Of a stretch of 64,000 nucleotides of DNA, positions 40,393-50,047 are shown one piece after another; the stretch's first letter is position 1; each line of letters begins with the position of its first letter. The notes under the pieces are model-generated. The model was given only the letters and a program-made list of their open reading frames with translations, was not told the DNA's origin and did not search any database. The stretch comes from Nitrospinia bacterium (lineage in GTDB: Bacteria > Nitrospinota > Nitrospinia > Nitrospinales > JAJDAT01): the NCBI GenBank assembly GCA_029261715.1, contig JAJDAT010000005.1, positions 1-64,000 of the forward strand, in the 5' to 3' direction. The translations under genes were made by a program, and so were the position numbers.

Positions 40393-41736
40393 GTGGCTGT
40401 TCAAAAACCGCCGAAAAAGTTTTTGTGTATTGACGATGATCGGACGATGCTGATGATTACTCGGCAAATTCTAACCCGATCCTTTGGTCAGGACTCTTTA
40501 GAGTTTAGTGAAGCCTTTTCCGGAGAAGATGGGTTGGAAAAAGTTTCTAAAATTCAACCTGATATCGTCTTGAGTGATATACAAATGCCTGGCTTAAATG
40601 GTTTTGAAGTATGTCGCGAAATAAGAAAACGGTATCCTAAAACGGCAATTATCCTAACTTCTGCTTATGATGCTGAGCAAGATAATGCTATCAAAGCAAA
40701 AGAAGTTGGCGCTGACGCTTATTTATCCAAGCCGGTTAAAAAAGGCGAATTACTCTTTATTATTAATTTTATTTTAAGAGTTTCCAACCTAAACCAAACT
40801 GTTGGTGAAAAAAACCGACAGTTAGAAGAATCCCTTGATAGAGTCAAAAAATTTCATCATAAGCTAGTCGCTTTAAACGAAGAACTTAGAGCTGATAAGA
40901 AAAGGTTGAATTTAAACCTTCGCGAGATGGCAGAGCTAAATTCTCAATTAGAGGGAAAAAATAACCAAATTTCTTCAATGATGGAAGAAATGATGGGGAG
41001 ATTTGATTCAACCGTTTCCTTGCTATCTAATATTATTGAATTAAATAGATCTGATAGAGGGCATTCAGAACGAGTTGCTGAGATGTCTATTTTTATTGCA
41101 GAGAAACTCGGCTTGACTGAATACCAAGTTCAAAACGTAAAGGTAGCGGCTAGGCTCCATGAACTTGGAATTGTTGGAATGCCTGTGGCCAAAAAAGAAG
41201 CGGCGATGGTAGAAGAGAGAGCTGGAACTAAAAGTCCACATCCTCTTGTAGGCGAGATGTTATTAAAAGCTTATCCAGGTTTTGAGTTGGTTGCAGATAT
41301 TATTCGGCATTTACATGAAAATGTGGACGGTACTGGCGGTCCAGATGGATTATATGGAGACTCAATTCCGGTGGGGGCTAGAATCGTGGCGGCGGCGAGT
41401 TATTATGATCATGAAATAATTGCGAATCCAAAGCTAGGTTCTTCAGGAGCTTTGGCTAAGATGGAAGAAAAAAAGAATATAGCGTTTGACGATAAAGTTA
41501 TTTTCTTAGTTAGGGAATACATTGAGCTACAAGAACAGAATCCTCAAGATAAAATTATGGAATGTACGGTTTTTAACCTGAGCGAGGGAATGGAGCTTGC
41601 TTCAGATATTTTTTCTGAATCGGGGATTAATTTATTGAGAAAAGATACGGTATTGAATAAAGAGACTCTCAATAAAATAATAAAGTTTAATAACGTGGAT
41701 CCCATCGTAGGACCCATTAAGGTGAAGCAGAGTTAG
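40393..41736 (+). CDS. Response regulator with degenerate HD-GYP domain
   Basis: 447 residues. The receiver domain (about 9-125) is intact, with D62 (VLSDIQMPG) and K113 (YLSKPV). A long coiled coil (about 135-205) follows. The HD-GYP-type domain (about 205-400) has altered signatures: H256-E257 (ARLHELGIVG) instead of HD, and HLHENVDGTGGPDG instead of HHExxDGxGYP. It is therefore unlikely to be a normal cyclic-di-GMP phosphodiesterase and may be a binding or signalling module. A C-terminal extension of about 60 residues follows. The start is GTG at 40393, with GGAG upstream. It precedes motA by eight bases, so it belongs to the motor operon. Confidence 0.85.
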   Translation: MAVQKPPKKFLCIDDDRTMLMITRQILTRSFGQDSLEFSEAFSGEDGLEKVSKIQPDIVLSDIQMPGLNGFEVCREIRKRYPKTAIILTSAYDAEQDNAIKAKEVGADAYLSKPVKKGELLFIINFILRVSNLNQTVGEKNRQLEESLDRVKKFHHKLVALNEELRADKKRLNLNLREMAELNSQLEGKNNQISSMMEEMMGRFDSTVSLLSNIIELNRSDRGHSERVAEMSIFIAEKLGLTEYQVQNVKVAARLHELGIVGMPVAKKEAAMVEERAGTKSPHPLVGEMLLKAYPGFELVADIIRHLHENVDGTGGPDGLYGDSIPVGARIVAAASYYDHEIIANPKLGSSGALAKMEEKKNIAFDDKVIFLVREYIELQEQNPQDKIMECTVFNLSEGMELASDIFSESGINLLRKDTVLNKETLNKIIKFNNVDPIVGPIKVKQS

Positions 41737-41744
41737 GCGGTTAA

Positions 41745-42536
41745 ATGGATATAGCATCGATACTTGGAGTTTTTGCCGGTTTAGGTTTGGTAATCACCTC
41801 AATCTTGCTGAATAGTGGTTTAGATCTGTTCTGGAATGCCCCTTCCGCAATGGTTGTTATAGGCGGAACGCTTGCGGCTACTTTTGTAGCTTATCCCGTT
41901 AACGAAGTTATGCGGGTTATGGGGCTGTTCATGAAGGTTTTTTTGGTGAAAAAGACTGATCTCAGCGAACTTATTGACAACATGGTTATGATCAATAATG
42001 TTGCGAGAAAGGGCGGAATCTTAGCTATCGAATCCAAATTAAAAGACGTCAAACACGAGTTTTTAGAAAAAGGATTACAATTAACTGTAGACGGGAAAGA
42101 TGAAGCCACTGTTGCCGCATTATTGAAAAGAGAAATTGTCCAGCTCCAAAAATCTCATAAAGATGGTTGGGAAATTTTTAACGAAATGGGTAAATACGCT
42201 CCAGCATTTGGCATGATTGGAACTTTGATTGGTCTGGTACAGATGCTTGCCGACCTGGCCGACGTTGGGTCTGTTGGACCCAAAATGGCGGTTGCGCTTA
42301 TCACGACATTTTATGGCGCTGTGGTGGCCAATTTGTTTTTTATTCCAATGACCGTTAAACTAAAACGGAGGAGCGCCACCGACACCTTGGAGATGAATTT
42401 GGTGTTGGAAGGGATCATGTATATTCGTAAGGGCGTCAATCCTAGGTTTATGAAAGATGTTCTAGAAAATACTGTCGCCAATATTTTGGGTAAGAAGGTT
42501 AAAAAAGAAGACGGCGGTAAAGGAAAGAAAAAGTAA
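41745..42536 (+). CDS. motA: Flagellar motor stator protein MotA
   Basis: Inner-membrane stator subunit with four helices, 263 residues. Typical MotA segments: an N-terminal DIASILGVFAGLGLVITSIL, a cytoplasmic loop containing charged residues that contact FliG, and NEMGKYAPAFGMIGTLIGLV followed by the last helix pair. A basic C-terminal tail closes it. It lies directly after the REC-HD-GYP gene (eight bases) and 19 bases before motB, so an operon is certain. Ion specificity cannot be read from this subunit alone. Confidence 0.96.
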   Translation: MDIASILGVFAGLGLVITSILLNSGLDLFWNAPSAMVVIGGTLAATFVAYPVNEVMRVMGLFMKVFLVKKTDLSELIDNMVMINNVARKGGILAIESKLKDVKHEFLEKGLQLTVDGKDEATVAALLKREIVQLQKSHKDGWEIFNEMGKYAPAFGMIGTLIGLVQMLADLADVGSVGPKMAVALITTFYGAVVANLFFIPMTVKLKRRSATDTLEMNLVLEGIMYIRKGVNPRFMKDVLENTVANILGKKVKKEDGGKGKKK

Positions 42537-42555
42537 AGTTTTAATGAGACGATAA

Positions 42556-43380
42556 ATGGCTACCAAAGAAAAAGCCGAAAAAAAAGACGATCCGCCAGAT
42601 GATGATGATGAGGTAGAAGAGGAACCGGAGGAGGGGATACCGCCTTGGGTAATGACCTTTGCAGATTTAGTTACTCTTCTAATGGTGTTTTTCATTCTAC
42701 TCTTTGCCATGGGTTCTATTGAGGATGAGAAGTGGCGTTTGATCAAAGAATCCTTGAAGACCGCCTTGGGTGACGACGTGATTCCAGAAGCTGGAACGCG
42801 CTTAGGTTTAGAAGTTGTCCAAGAAGCGTTGGCGGAAAAAGCAGTTATTGCCGTTGATGAAGTGGGCGCGATGGTAGCGAAAGAGATTGAAGATCTTGCT
42901 TCTGAAGTGGAAGAGTTTGTTTATAAAAATAAACTAGCCGGTCAAGTACAGGTTTCTTCCGACGAACGAGGGGCAATTATTACTGTGTCAGATGTAGTGC
43001 TATTCCCAGCTGGCCAAGCTGCGACTTCTCCAGCAGGTAAAGAAGTATTAAAAAAGGTTTTCGATCTCCTAAAGCAGTTTGATTATAATGTTAAGGTGGA
43101 AGGACACACCGATAATATTCCTATTAAAACGGAACAATATCCATCAAACTGGGAACTTTCAGCCGCGCGCGCTGCAAATGTCGCTCGACAATTAGTTACA
43201 GCGGGATTTCCCCCTCAAAAACTTTCAGTAGAAGGGTTTGCTGAGTTTAGACCTAAAGTTCCAAACGATAGCACAAAAAATCGAGGAGTAAATCGTAGGA
43301 TTGAAATCGTTTACCAAAGGGGAAGTATTAAAAAGCGAATGGTCGACATCCTACGATCGCAAAAAACTGTTGTAAGGTAA
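42556..43380 (+). CDS. motB: Flagellar motor stator protein MotB
   Basis: 274 residues: an acidic N-terminal tail, one membrane helix with the ion-binding aspartate D37 in VMTFADLVTLL, and a periplasmic OmpA-like peptidoglycan-binding domain (VEGHTDNIPI, later NWELSAARA and NRRIEIV). Together with motA it forms the stator. The unusually acidic cytoplasmic tail (EKKDDPPDDDDEVEEEPEE) is longer than in E. coli. No other flagellar genes are in the window. Confidence 0.95.
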   Translation: MATKEKAEKKDDPPDDDDEVEEEPEEGIPPWVMTFADLVTLLMVFFILLFAMGSIEDEKWRLIKESLKTALGDDVIPEAGTRLGLEVVQEALAEKAVIAVDEVGAMVAKEIEDLASEVEEFVYKNKLAGQVQVSSDERGAIITVSDVVLFPAGQAATSPAGKEVLKKVFDLLKQFDYNVKVEGHTDNIPIKTEQYPSNWELSAARAANVARQLVTAGFPPQKLSVEGFAEFRPKVPNDSTKNRGVNRRIEIVYQRGSIKKRMVDILRSQKTVVR

Positions 43381-43455
43381 CTCCTTTACCTCCCTCTTTC
43401 CTAAACTGTCCGCGAAATTTTTTTTGCTTTATTTGATTTCCCAGGAATAATCCAA

Positions 43456-44556
43456 TTGAAAAATTCCCAAAAAGAAGCTTTCATGGTTAGAGCATTGCAA
43501 TTAGCGAAAAAAGCCATAGGGAAAACCAGCCCGAATCCTATGGTAGGCGCGGTAATTGTGAAAAAAGGTAAGATTGTTGGCGAAGGTTATCACAAACAGG
43601 CAGGAAAAGCGCATGCCGAAGTTGAAGCCATCAAAAAAGCGGGAAAGAACGCTCGCGGCGCGGATATGTTTGTGAGTTTAGAGCCTTGTTGCCATCATGG
43701 GAAAACCCCTCCTTGTGTTGACGCTATTTTATCAGCAGGATTAAAGAAAGTTTATGTTGGAATGACAGACCCAAATAAACTTGTGAATAGAAAAGGAATT
43801 GGTGTTTTAAGAAAACAAGGAGTTGAAGTAGAAGTTGGCATCTTGAAAGAGGAATGCGAACGTTTAAATGAGAGTTTCGCTAAATTTATTCAAACGAAAA
43901 CCCCTTTTGTTATTATGAAATCTGGGATTTCACTTGATGGTAAAATCGCTACTAGTTCTGGCGAGTCTCAATGGATTACGTGTGAAAAATCTAGAAAACT
44001 TGTTCATGAAATGAGAGGAGAAGCTGACGCAATATTAGTTGGCTCTGGAACGGTTTTGAAAGACGATCCGAGATTAACAGCTCGATTAAATAATCGAAAG
44101 CTGAGAAATCCCATACGAGTTATTTTGGATAGACGGAATCGAATTAAGGTTGCCGCTAAGGTTTTTGAAAATGCGGGTACGGATAAAGTTATTTATGTTA
44201 CTTCTCTTAAGCTTTCCAAAGGAAAAGAAAAGCGATTGCGTGATATGGGCGTGGATATCTTAATATTTCCAGAGGATGATAAGAGTTTTAAATTGAAGAC
44301 ATTGATGAAAGAACTTGGACGTAGGGATATAGTGAGTGTTTTATTAGAGGGGGGAGGCTTATTAAACGCTTCTGCTTTAAAAGAGAATATTGTTGATAAG
44401 GCGATATTGTTTGTAGCTCCAATCATTATCGGCGGTGAAAAAGCGCCCAGTTTTATTGGCGGTCAAGGAATCCAAAAGTTAAAGGATGCGGTTCGACTAA
44501 AAAAAGTAGAAGCCAAAAAAATTGAGGATGATCTTATTATTGAAGGTTATTTCTGA
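43456..44556 (+). CDS. ribD: Riboflavin biosynthesis deaminase/reductase RibD
   Basis: Bifunctional enzyme converting the GTP cyclohydrolase product through deamination and ribosyl reduction. Deaminase zinc site: HAEVEA and PCCHHGKTPPC. The reductase domain follows from about residue 150 (SLDGKIA, ILVGSGTVLKDDPRLT, LLEGGGLLNAS). The length, 366 residues, is usual. The frame starts with TTG at 43456 behind AGGAA; the next ATG at 43483 would cut into the first helix. It is the first gene of ribD-ribE-ribBA-ribH. No FMN riboswitch fits in the 75 bp upstream. Confidence 0.96.
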   Translation: MKNSQKEAFMVRALQLAKKAIGKTSPNPMVGAVIVKKGKIVGEGYHKQAGKAHAEVEAIKKAGKNARGADMFVSLEPCCHHGKTPPCVDAILSAGLKKVYVGMTDPNKLVNRKGIGVLRKQGVEVEVGILKEECERLNESFAKFIQTKTPFVIMKSGISLDGKIATSSGESQWITCEKSRKLVHEMRGEADAILVGSGTVLKDDPRLTARLNNRKLRNPIRVILDRRNRIKVAAKVFENAGTDKVIYVTSLKLSKGKEKRLRDMGVDILIFPEDDKSFKLKTLMKELGRRDIVSVLLEGGGLLNASALKENIVDKAILFVAPIIIGGEKAPSFIGGQGIQKLKDAVRLKKVEAKKIEDDLIIEGYF

Positions 44557-45212
44557 TGTTTACTGGAATTATTCAAACAGTCGGAGTAGTAAAAACTCTT
44601 GAAAATAAGTCAGAAGATGTTTTGATTGAAATAGAAACTCCTAGTGATTTTGAAAACATTGAACTTGGAGAAAGCATTGCTGTAAATGGCGTTTGTCTTA
44701 CCGCAATTGCAATTTTGGACAAAGGGTTTTCGGCGAATCTTTCTTCTGAAACTTTAAAAAAAACTTCTTTGGATGAGGTTCGAGCTAATACTAAGGTAAA
44801 CCTTGAACGTTCGTTAACGCCTCAAACGAAGATGAGCGGTCACTTTGTGCTGGGGCATGTAGATGAAGTTGGGACAATTATCGAAATTAAAAAGCAAGAA
44901 GGGCAAACCCTGTTTAGATTTAAACATAGCCCTGGAATGGCTTCATATATAGTCGAAAAAGGATCGATAGCGGTAGATGGAATTAGTCTGACTGTTTTTG
45001 ATTGTCGCGAAAATTGCTTTTCTGTAGCGGTTATACCTTTTACGTTGAGTCATACCAATCTTTGCAAGCGTAAAATCGGCGATAAGGTTAATTTAGAATG
45101 TGATATGATTGGTAAATATGTAGTTAAAGCTTGCGAAAAAATTTTAGGCGGACAGCCTTTAGAGAAGTCTGAGATCACCCCTGAATTTCTTAAACGTTAC
45201 GGATATGAATAA
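44556..45212 (+). CDS. ribE: Riboflavin synthase, alpha subunit
   Basis: Dismutates two lumazine molecules to riboflavin. Two homologous lumazine-binding barrels are visible: [10 protein letters not shown], then [13 protein letters not shown] in the first, and [12 protein letters not shown], then [12 protein letters not shown] in the second. The length, 218 residues, is standard. The start codon overlaps the ribD stop (TGATG), so the genes are translationally coupled. Confidence 0.97.
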   Translation: MFTGIIQTVGVVKTLENKSEDVLIEIETPSDFENIELGESIAVNGVCLTAIAILDKGFSANLSSETLKKTSLDEVRANTKVNLERSLTPQTKMSGHFVLGHVDEVGTIIEIKKQEGQTLFRFKHSPGMASYIVEKGSIAVDGISLTVFDCRENCFSVAVIPFTLSHTNLCKRKIGDKVNLECDMIGKYVVKACEKILGGQPLEKSEITPEFLKRYGYE

Positions 45213-45215
45213 ATT

Positions 45216-46430
45216 ATGAGCGAGGAAGTTTTTAACGATATTCCTACCGCTATTGAAGCGGTTAAAAATGGGGAAATGATTATCATCGTTGATGATGAAG
45301 ATCGGGAAAATGAAGGCGATTTAATGATCGCTGCCGAAAAAGTAACCCCTGAATCTATTAATTTCATGGCCAAGCATGGTAGGGGGTTAGTTTGTTTGAC
45401 TCTCACTCAAGAACGCGCAGAAGAATTAAGGCTGCCCATGATGGCTCCAGAAAATGAATCTGCATTTGAAACCCCGTTTACGATATCGATTGATGCAAAG
45501 ACAGGCGTTTCGACTGGAATTTCCGCCGCAGATAGGGCTCGGACAATACAAGTGGCTATTGACCCAAAGTCAACGCGAAAAGATTTAGCGGTACCTGGAC
45601 ATATTTTTCCTTTAAAAGCGAAAAGTGGTGGAGTGCTGGTTCGTAATGGTCAAACGGAAGGTTCTGTTGATATAGCTCGATTGGCGGGTTTAAATCCTTC
45701 GGGCGTGATTTGCGAAATCATGAATGATGACGGGACGATGTCTCGGGTTCCTCAGTTGGCTGAATTTTCCAAAAAGTTTGGAATTAAGATGGTCACGGTT
45801 AAAGATTTAGTTGAATATCGTTTACAAAGTGAGACTCTCATTGAAAAGGAAGCGGAAACCATAATTCCTACTCAATGGGGGGAATTTAAGTCGATCGCTT
45901 TTCGTAATGTTTTGATTGATCAAGTTCATATTGCTTTTGTTAAAGGTGACATTCAAGCTTCATCTCCAGTTTTAACGAGGGTTCACTCTCAATGTTTGAC
46001 AGGAGATGTTTTTGGTTCGTATCGATGCGATTGCGGCGAACAATTAAGTCGGGCCATGCAAATGATTCAAGATCAGGGTTTAGGGGTTTTGCTTTATTTA
46101 TATCAAGAAGGAAGAGGTATCGGGATAATAAATAAACTGAAAGCTTATGCGCTCCAAGATCAAGGGCATGATACTGTTCAAGCAAATGAGGCCTTAGGCT
46201 TTAAACCTGATTTGAGAGAATATGGAATTGGAGCTCAAATTTTAAGAAAATTGGGATTGGGAAAAATTCGTTTAATGACCAATAACCCAAGAAAAATTGT
46301 TGGATTAGAGGCTTATGGTTTAAGTATCGTGGAAAGAGTTCCGATGGAAATCAGCCCTAAAGAGGAAAATGTAAAATACCTTAAGACAAAACAGTCCAAA
46401 TTAGGACATCTTATGAAGAATATTTCTTAA
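45216..46430 (+). CDS. ribBA: Bifunctional DHBP synthase / GTP cyclohydrolase II RibBA
   Basis: 404 residues. The N-terminal half makes the four-carbon precursor ([28 protein letters not shown]); the C-terminal half opens GTP ([36 protein letters not shown]). In the first domain the usual GHTEA motif reads GQTEGS, replacing the conserved His by Gln, a variant I recall from other RibBA fusions. Its catalytic effect is uncertain. It starts three bases after ribE. Confidence 0.96.
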   Translation: MSEEVFNDIPTAIEAVKNGEMIIIVDDEDRENEGDLMIAAEKVTPESINFMAKHGRGLVCLTLTQERAEELRLPMMAPENESAFETPFTISIDAKTGVSTGISAADRARTIQVAIDPKSTRKDLAVPGHIFPLKAKSGGVLVRNGQTEGSVDIARLAGLNPSGVICEIMNDDGTMSRVPQLAEFSKKFGIKMVTVKDLVEYRLQSETLIEKEAETIIPTQWGEFKSIAFRNVLIDQVHIAFVKGDIQASSPVLTRVHSQCLTGDVFGSYRCDCGEQLSRAMQMIQDQGLGVLLYLYQEGRGIGIINKLKAYALQDQGHDTVQANEALGFKPDLREYGIGAQILRKLGLGKIRLMTNNPRKIVGLEAYGLSIVERVPMEISPKEENVKYLKTKQSKLGHLMKNIS

Positions 46431-46441
46431 GAGAGGAATGA

Positions 46442-46909
46442 ATGGCAAATATTATTGAAGGAAACCTGATTGGATCGGGATTCAAGTTTGGTATTGTTGC
46501 GGCACGGTTTAACGATTTTATTACAGGGCGTCTTGTTGATGGGGCTTTGGATACTCTTAATCGTCATGGTGTTGATGAATCGACGATTGATATTGTAAAA
46601 GTACCAGGGGCTTTTGAAATTTTTATGGCCGCAAAAAAATTAGTCAAATCCGATAAATATGATGCCATTATATGTCTTGGAACCATTATTCGGGGAGCGA
46701 CTCCGCATTTTGAATATGTTGCCGCTGAGGCGAGCAAGGGAGTTGCGGCTGTAGCAATGGAAGCGAATATACCTGTTTTATTTGGAGTATTAACCACAGA
46801 TAACCTTGAACAAGCAATTGAAAGAGCAGGCTCGAAAGCTGGAAATAAGGGGTCTGAAGCAGCTTTAGCGGCTTTGGAAATGGCAAACTTGTTTAAGGTA
46901 ATGGAGTAA
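46442..46909 (+). CDS. ribH: 6,7-dimethyl-8-ribityllumazine synthase
   Basis: Makes lumazine from the RibD and RibBA products and usually assembles into icosahedral or pentameric shells. Of 155 residues, key segments are [27 protein letters not shown] and [16 protein letters not shown], the last carrying the catalytic His. It lies 11 bases after ribBA and ten before nusB. Standard length. Confidence 0.97.
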   Translation: MANIIEGNLIGSGFKFGIVAARFNDFITGRLVDGALDTLNRHGVDESTIDIVKVPGAFEIFMAAKKLVKSDKYDAIICLGTIIRGATPHFEYVAAEASKGVAAVAMEANIPVLFGVLTTDNLEQAIERAGSKAGNKGSEAALAALEMANLFKVME

Positions 46910-46918
46910 ATTTTTATT

Positions 46919-47344
46919 GTGGGAAAAAGACGCCAGTCTAGGGAATTAACTTTAAAGTTTTTGTATTTATACGATCTTAATAAGGGAGATCTAGAAGAAC
47001 AAAAAAAAATGTTTTGGGATTGGGTTGGAAAAGATCAGGCTAAAGACTTTACCTTCCAATTGATCGATTCGACGCTTAATAATCTAGAAAAAGTGGATGA
47101 AGTGATTAATAAGTTTAGCGACAATTGGGATATAGAAAGAATGGGAACAATTGATAGAAATATTTTACGGTTAGCTTCTTGTGAATTAATGTTTCATAAA
47201 AATGTTCCTGGAAAAGTTGCAATTGACGAAGCTGTTGAGATTGCCAAAAAATACGGAGGAAAACAATCATCTGATTTTGTAAACGGAATTTTGGATCGAG
47301 TTAATTCCCACATTTCATCTTCATTGGCTCAAGAAGTAAACTAA
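46919..47344 (+). CDS. nusB: Transcription antitermination factor NusB
   Basis: Binds boxA of rRNA leaders with NusE (S10). 141 residues, all helical, with the conserved opening KRRQSRELTLKFLYLYDL, DRNILRLASCELMF and the end KYGGKQSSDFVNGILDRV. The start is GTG at 46919. The ribH-nusB pairing is common in bacteria, which supports the call. Confidence 0.96.
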   Translation: MGKRRQSRELTLKFLYLYDLNKGDLEEQKKMFWDWVGKDQAKDFTFQLIDSTLNNLEKVDEVINKFSDNWDIERMGTIDRNILRLASCELMFHKNVPGKVAIDEAVEIAKKYGGKQSSDFVNGILDRVNSHISSSLAQEVN

Positions 47345-47457
47345 CGAGTTCTTGCATAGCCGAAGCCTTCCAATAGTGTTTCCTCCTTACTTATTGTCGA
47401 TTTAAATTGTTCTTTGTATTCTATACAGATTAGATTTTATCTCTATAAGTTTCCAAA

Positions 47458-48186
47458 ATGGTTTATCTTATCTTTTCGGATGTTCATAGCAATTTAGAAG
47501 CTTTACAGGCTTTTTTTGAAATAGCTCAAAAAACGCCTCATGATAGGCTTGTGTGTCTTGGCGATATAGTTGGTTATGGAGCAGACCCTAATCCCGTTTT
47601 AGATTTGATTCGCAAGAAAGTTGATATTATTTTGGCTGGTAACCATGATCAAGCGGTTTGCGGAAAAATAAGCGCGTCGTATTTTAATCCTTATGCTTAT
47701 AATGCTACGTTGTGGACTCGCAAGGTATTGAGCGAAGAAAACCATGAATTTTTAAGATCGTTACCGATTTATTTGGAAAGTGAAGATATTGTATGGGTTC
47801 ACTCGTCGCCATTTGAACCGGAGCAATGGCATTATCTAAATTCTTATGAAGACGCTATAGAAAACTTTGGAGTTTTAGAGGCAGAGCTTGGTTTTATGGG
47901 GCATACCCATAAGCCGCTTGTTTTTGAAGAAGTTTCAAAAGACGACGTAAAATTGCTTAAAGGGTCCACTGTTAAATTGAACGACCATACCAAGTATTTA
48001 ATAAATGTGGGTAGCCTCGGTCAACCTAGAGATGGAAATCCCGAATCTTGTTATACGAGGTTTGACTCCGTGACTAGAGAGCTAAACTTTCATCGCTTTA
48101 GTTATCAATTAGAAGAAACTCAACGAAAAATACTCAAAAACGGATTACCTCCTTTTTTTGCTGAACGTCTCTCCCAGGGACGATAA
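47458..48186 (+). CDS. Metallophosphoesterase (YfcE/DUF2052-like)
   Basis: 242 residues of calcineurin-like fold. Metal ligands are visible in the usual order: FSDVHSNLEAL (D-x-H), CLGDIVGYG (G-D), AGNHDQAV (N-H-D), and GHTHKPL near the end. A cytoplasmic phosphodiesterase or phosphatase is expected; the substrate is unknown. It stands between nusB and the amidase operon. Start ATG at 47458. Confidence 0.88.
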   Translation: MVYLIFSDVHSNLEALQAFFEIAQKTPHDRLVCLGDIVGYGADPNPVLDLIRKKVDIILAGNHDQAVCGKISASYFNPYAYNATLWTRKVLSEENHEFLRSLPIYLESEDIVWVHSSPFEPEQWHYLNSYEDAIENFGVLEAELGFMGHTHKPLVFEEVSKDDVKLLKGSTVKLNDHTKYLINVGSLGQPRDGNPESCYTRFDSVTRELNFHRFSYQLEETQRKILKNGLPPFFAERLSQGR

Positions 48187-48217
48187 TACTTCTCAGAAAC
48201 CAATATCCTCGCTTTTC

Positions 48218-48246
48218 TTGACCCGTTTACTTAAAAGCGCTATACT
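48218..48246 (+). promoter_or_regulatory. Near-consensus sigma70 promoter for the amidase-der operon
   Basis: TTGACC (48218-48223), exactly 17 bp, then TATACT (48241-48246). Both boxes match five of six. Transcription near 48253 leaves a leader of about 78 bases. Confidence 0.65.
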
Positions 48247-48330
48247 CATAACTACAATAAAATTAAATAGTTATGGTTTTTTTGTTGCGCGGTTTGGCAA
48301 GGTGAAAAAAGTAAACAGTTGACTTAAATT

Positions 48331-50046
48331 ATGAAGCGTTTTGTACCAATAAATTTCCTAAGAAGCATTTTGCAAGTTTTAGTTTTAGGCGTTTTTATTT
48401 TATTGAATACGTCGACAACTTTTTCAAAACCTGTAAAAAATGTAAAAGCTGAAGCTTTATATAAACAAGCAAAGTCGGATTATTATTCGCTTTTAAAGTT
48501 TAGTAGCTCTGAAATAAAAAGAGCTAGATGGATAGAAACTGCAAAAAAGTTTAAAAAGATTTCACTTTCCTTTCCTAAAACTATTTCAGGTTATAAAGCT
48601 TTATTTACCTCCGGGAAACTATATCAAAAATCGTTTGCGAGATTTGGTAAATCAGAAGATCTTAAACAAGCGTTGGCGATTTTTCAAAAAGTAGCCTCGA
48701 TGGATAAAGATGGGTACTTAGGCGACGATGCATTGTTTCATGCAGGAGAATTATTCGTTGCTGAAAATAATCTTCAAGCGGCTAAATTATCATTCCAAAC
48801 CATATTAAGCTTTTTCCCAAAAGGCGACATGGTAAAGCGAGCTCGAAACCGGCTCGAATTTGTTAACAGGAACAAAACTGGAAATTGGCAGACTAAAGTA
48901 TCGAAGACCAAGGCTTTAAAAAACGCTGTGACGATTAAGGAAGTAAATTTTAATACTGAGTATTCTAAAGAATGGTTAACGATTCAGACTGATAGCCCAA
49001 TACAGTTTACGGAAGGATGGGTTAGCTCTAATCTTAAATATGTTATAGATCTTCCTGATTCGAAAATATCGGATTCAGTGCTAAAAAATATTAAGATTAA
49101 TGGAAATCATCTAGAACGAATTCGCGTGACGCCAATTTCAAAATCTGGAAATCGAGTGGTTCTAGAATTTAAATCTCCAAAGAACCTCAATGTTCAAGCA
49201 TTTCAGAAAAAGAATTTAATTAAAATATTAATCCAGCCAAAACGTAAAATTAAAAAATCTGTTACTAAGCCTCAGTTTCTAGAGGCTAAAGTTACTGAAT
49301 CTTTACAGTCCATTACAATAGCTGATGGTAATAAACAGAATAATGAGAAGCGCAAATGGAAAGTTCCGTATGTTGTGGTTGACCCTGGCCATGGCGGGAA
49401 AGATAACGGAGCGATTGGCGGAAGCGGTTTGTTGGAAAAAAACTTAAACTTAGCAATTTCAAAGCGTCTAAGCCGTATATTACAGAAAAAGTATTCTTAT
49501 AAAGTTTCTATGACGCGCGAAGACGACCGGTTTATAGCCTTGGACGAGAGAGGAAAGTTTGCCAACGGAAAAGACGCAGATTTATTTGTTTCCATTCATG
49601 TGAATGCCGCTAAAAGAAAAGGCGCCCACGGGATTGAAACTTATTATTTGGGAAGAGGGTCTAGCGATAGGGCTCGCGATACGGCTAAAAGAGAAAATGG
49701 CGAATTAGTGTATAAGGTGCCGGATAATGACGTGCAAAAAATTCTAACTGACATGATAACCAACAGAAAAATTAATGATTCTTCTATTTTAGCTAGATGG
49801 ATTCAAGATAAGCTATTTTTAAAGATGTCTAAAAAATATTCGCGGATAAAAAACTTGGGAGTAAAGGAAGGTCCATTTTTCGTGCTTCATAGCACCAAGA
49901 TGCCAAGTGTTTTAGTGGAGGTAGGATTTATTACTAACCCCAAAGAAGAATTAAGGCTGAGCAAATCCCAATACCTCAATAAGCTAGCTGAATCTATTGC
50001 ATATGGGATTTCTTCTTATATAAAAGATAACAAGCCGACAATTTAG
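48331..50046 (+). CDS. amiC: N-acetylmuramoyl-L-alanine amidase with AMIN domain
   Basis: Periplasmic cell-wall hydrolase, 571 residues. A signal peptide (about 1-34) is followed by a TPR-like helical region (about 40-175), an AMIN domain (about 205-300) that targets septal peptidoglycan, and a zinc Amidase_3 domain (about 345-565) with PGHGGKDNGAIG, LEKNLNLAI, VSIHVNAA and the catalytic Glu in LVEVGFITN. The additional helical region before AMIN makes it longer than E. coli AmiC. First gene after a strong promoter; der follows after one base. Confidence 0.93.
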   Translation: MKRFVPINFLRSILQVLVLGVFILLNTSTTFSKPVKNVKAEALYKQAKSDYYSLLKFSSSEIKRARWIETAKKFKKISLSFPKTISGYKALFTSGKLYQKSFARFGKSEDLKQALAIFQKVASMDKDGYLGDDALFHAGELFVAENNLQAAKLSFQTILSFFPKGDMVKRARNRLEFVNRNKTGNWQTKVSKTKALKNAVTIKEVNFNTEYSKEWLTIQTDSPIQFTEGWVSSNLKYVIDLPDSKISDSVLKNIKINGNHLERIRVTPISKSGNRVVLEFKSPKNLNVQAFQKKNLIKILIQPKRKIKKSVTKPQFLEAKVTESLQSITIADGNKQNNEKRKWKVPYVVVDPGHGGKDNGAIGGSGLLEKNLNLAISKRLSRILQKKYSYKVSMTREDDRFIALDERGKFANGKDADLFVSIHVNAAKRKGAHGIETYYLGRGSSDRARDTAKRENGELVYKVPDNDVQKILTDMITNRKINDSSILARWIQDKLFLKMSKKYSRIKNLGVKEGPFFVLHSTKMPSVLVEVGFITNPKEELRLSKSQYLNKLAESIAYGISSYIKDNKPTI

Positions 50047-50047
50047 G

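Noticed and set aside
42462-42746. Minus-strand frame of 94 codons across the motA-motB junction
   Set aside because: Ser-rich shadow of the acidic MotB tail; both true genes are clear on the plus strand.
43381-43455. FMN riboswitch before ribD
   Set aside because: Only 75 bases separate motB and ribD, too short for an RFN element, and its conserved motifs are absent.
47345-47400. Strong minus-strand Shine-Dalgarno (TAAGGAGG) after nusB
   Set aside because: It is followed by only a ten-codon frame from TTG, with no sign of a gene.
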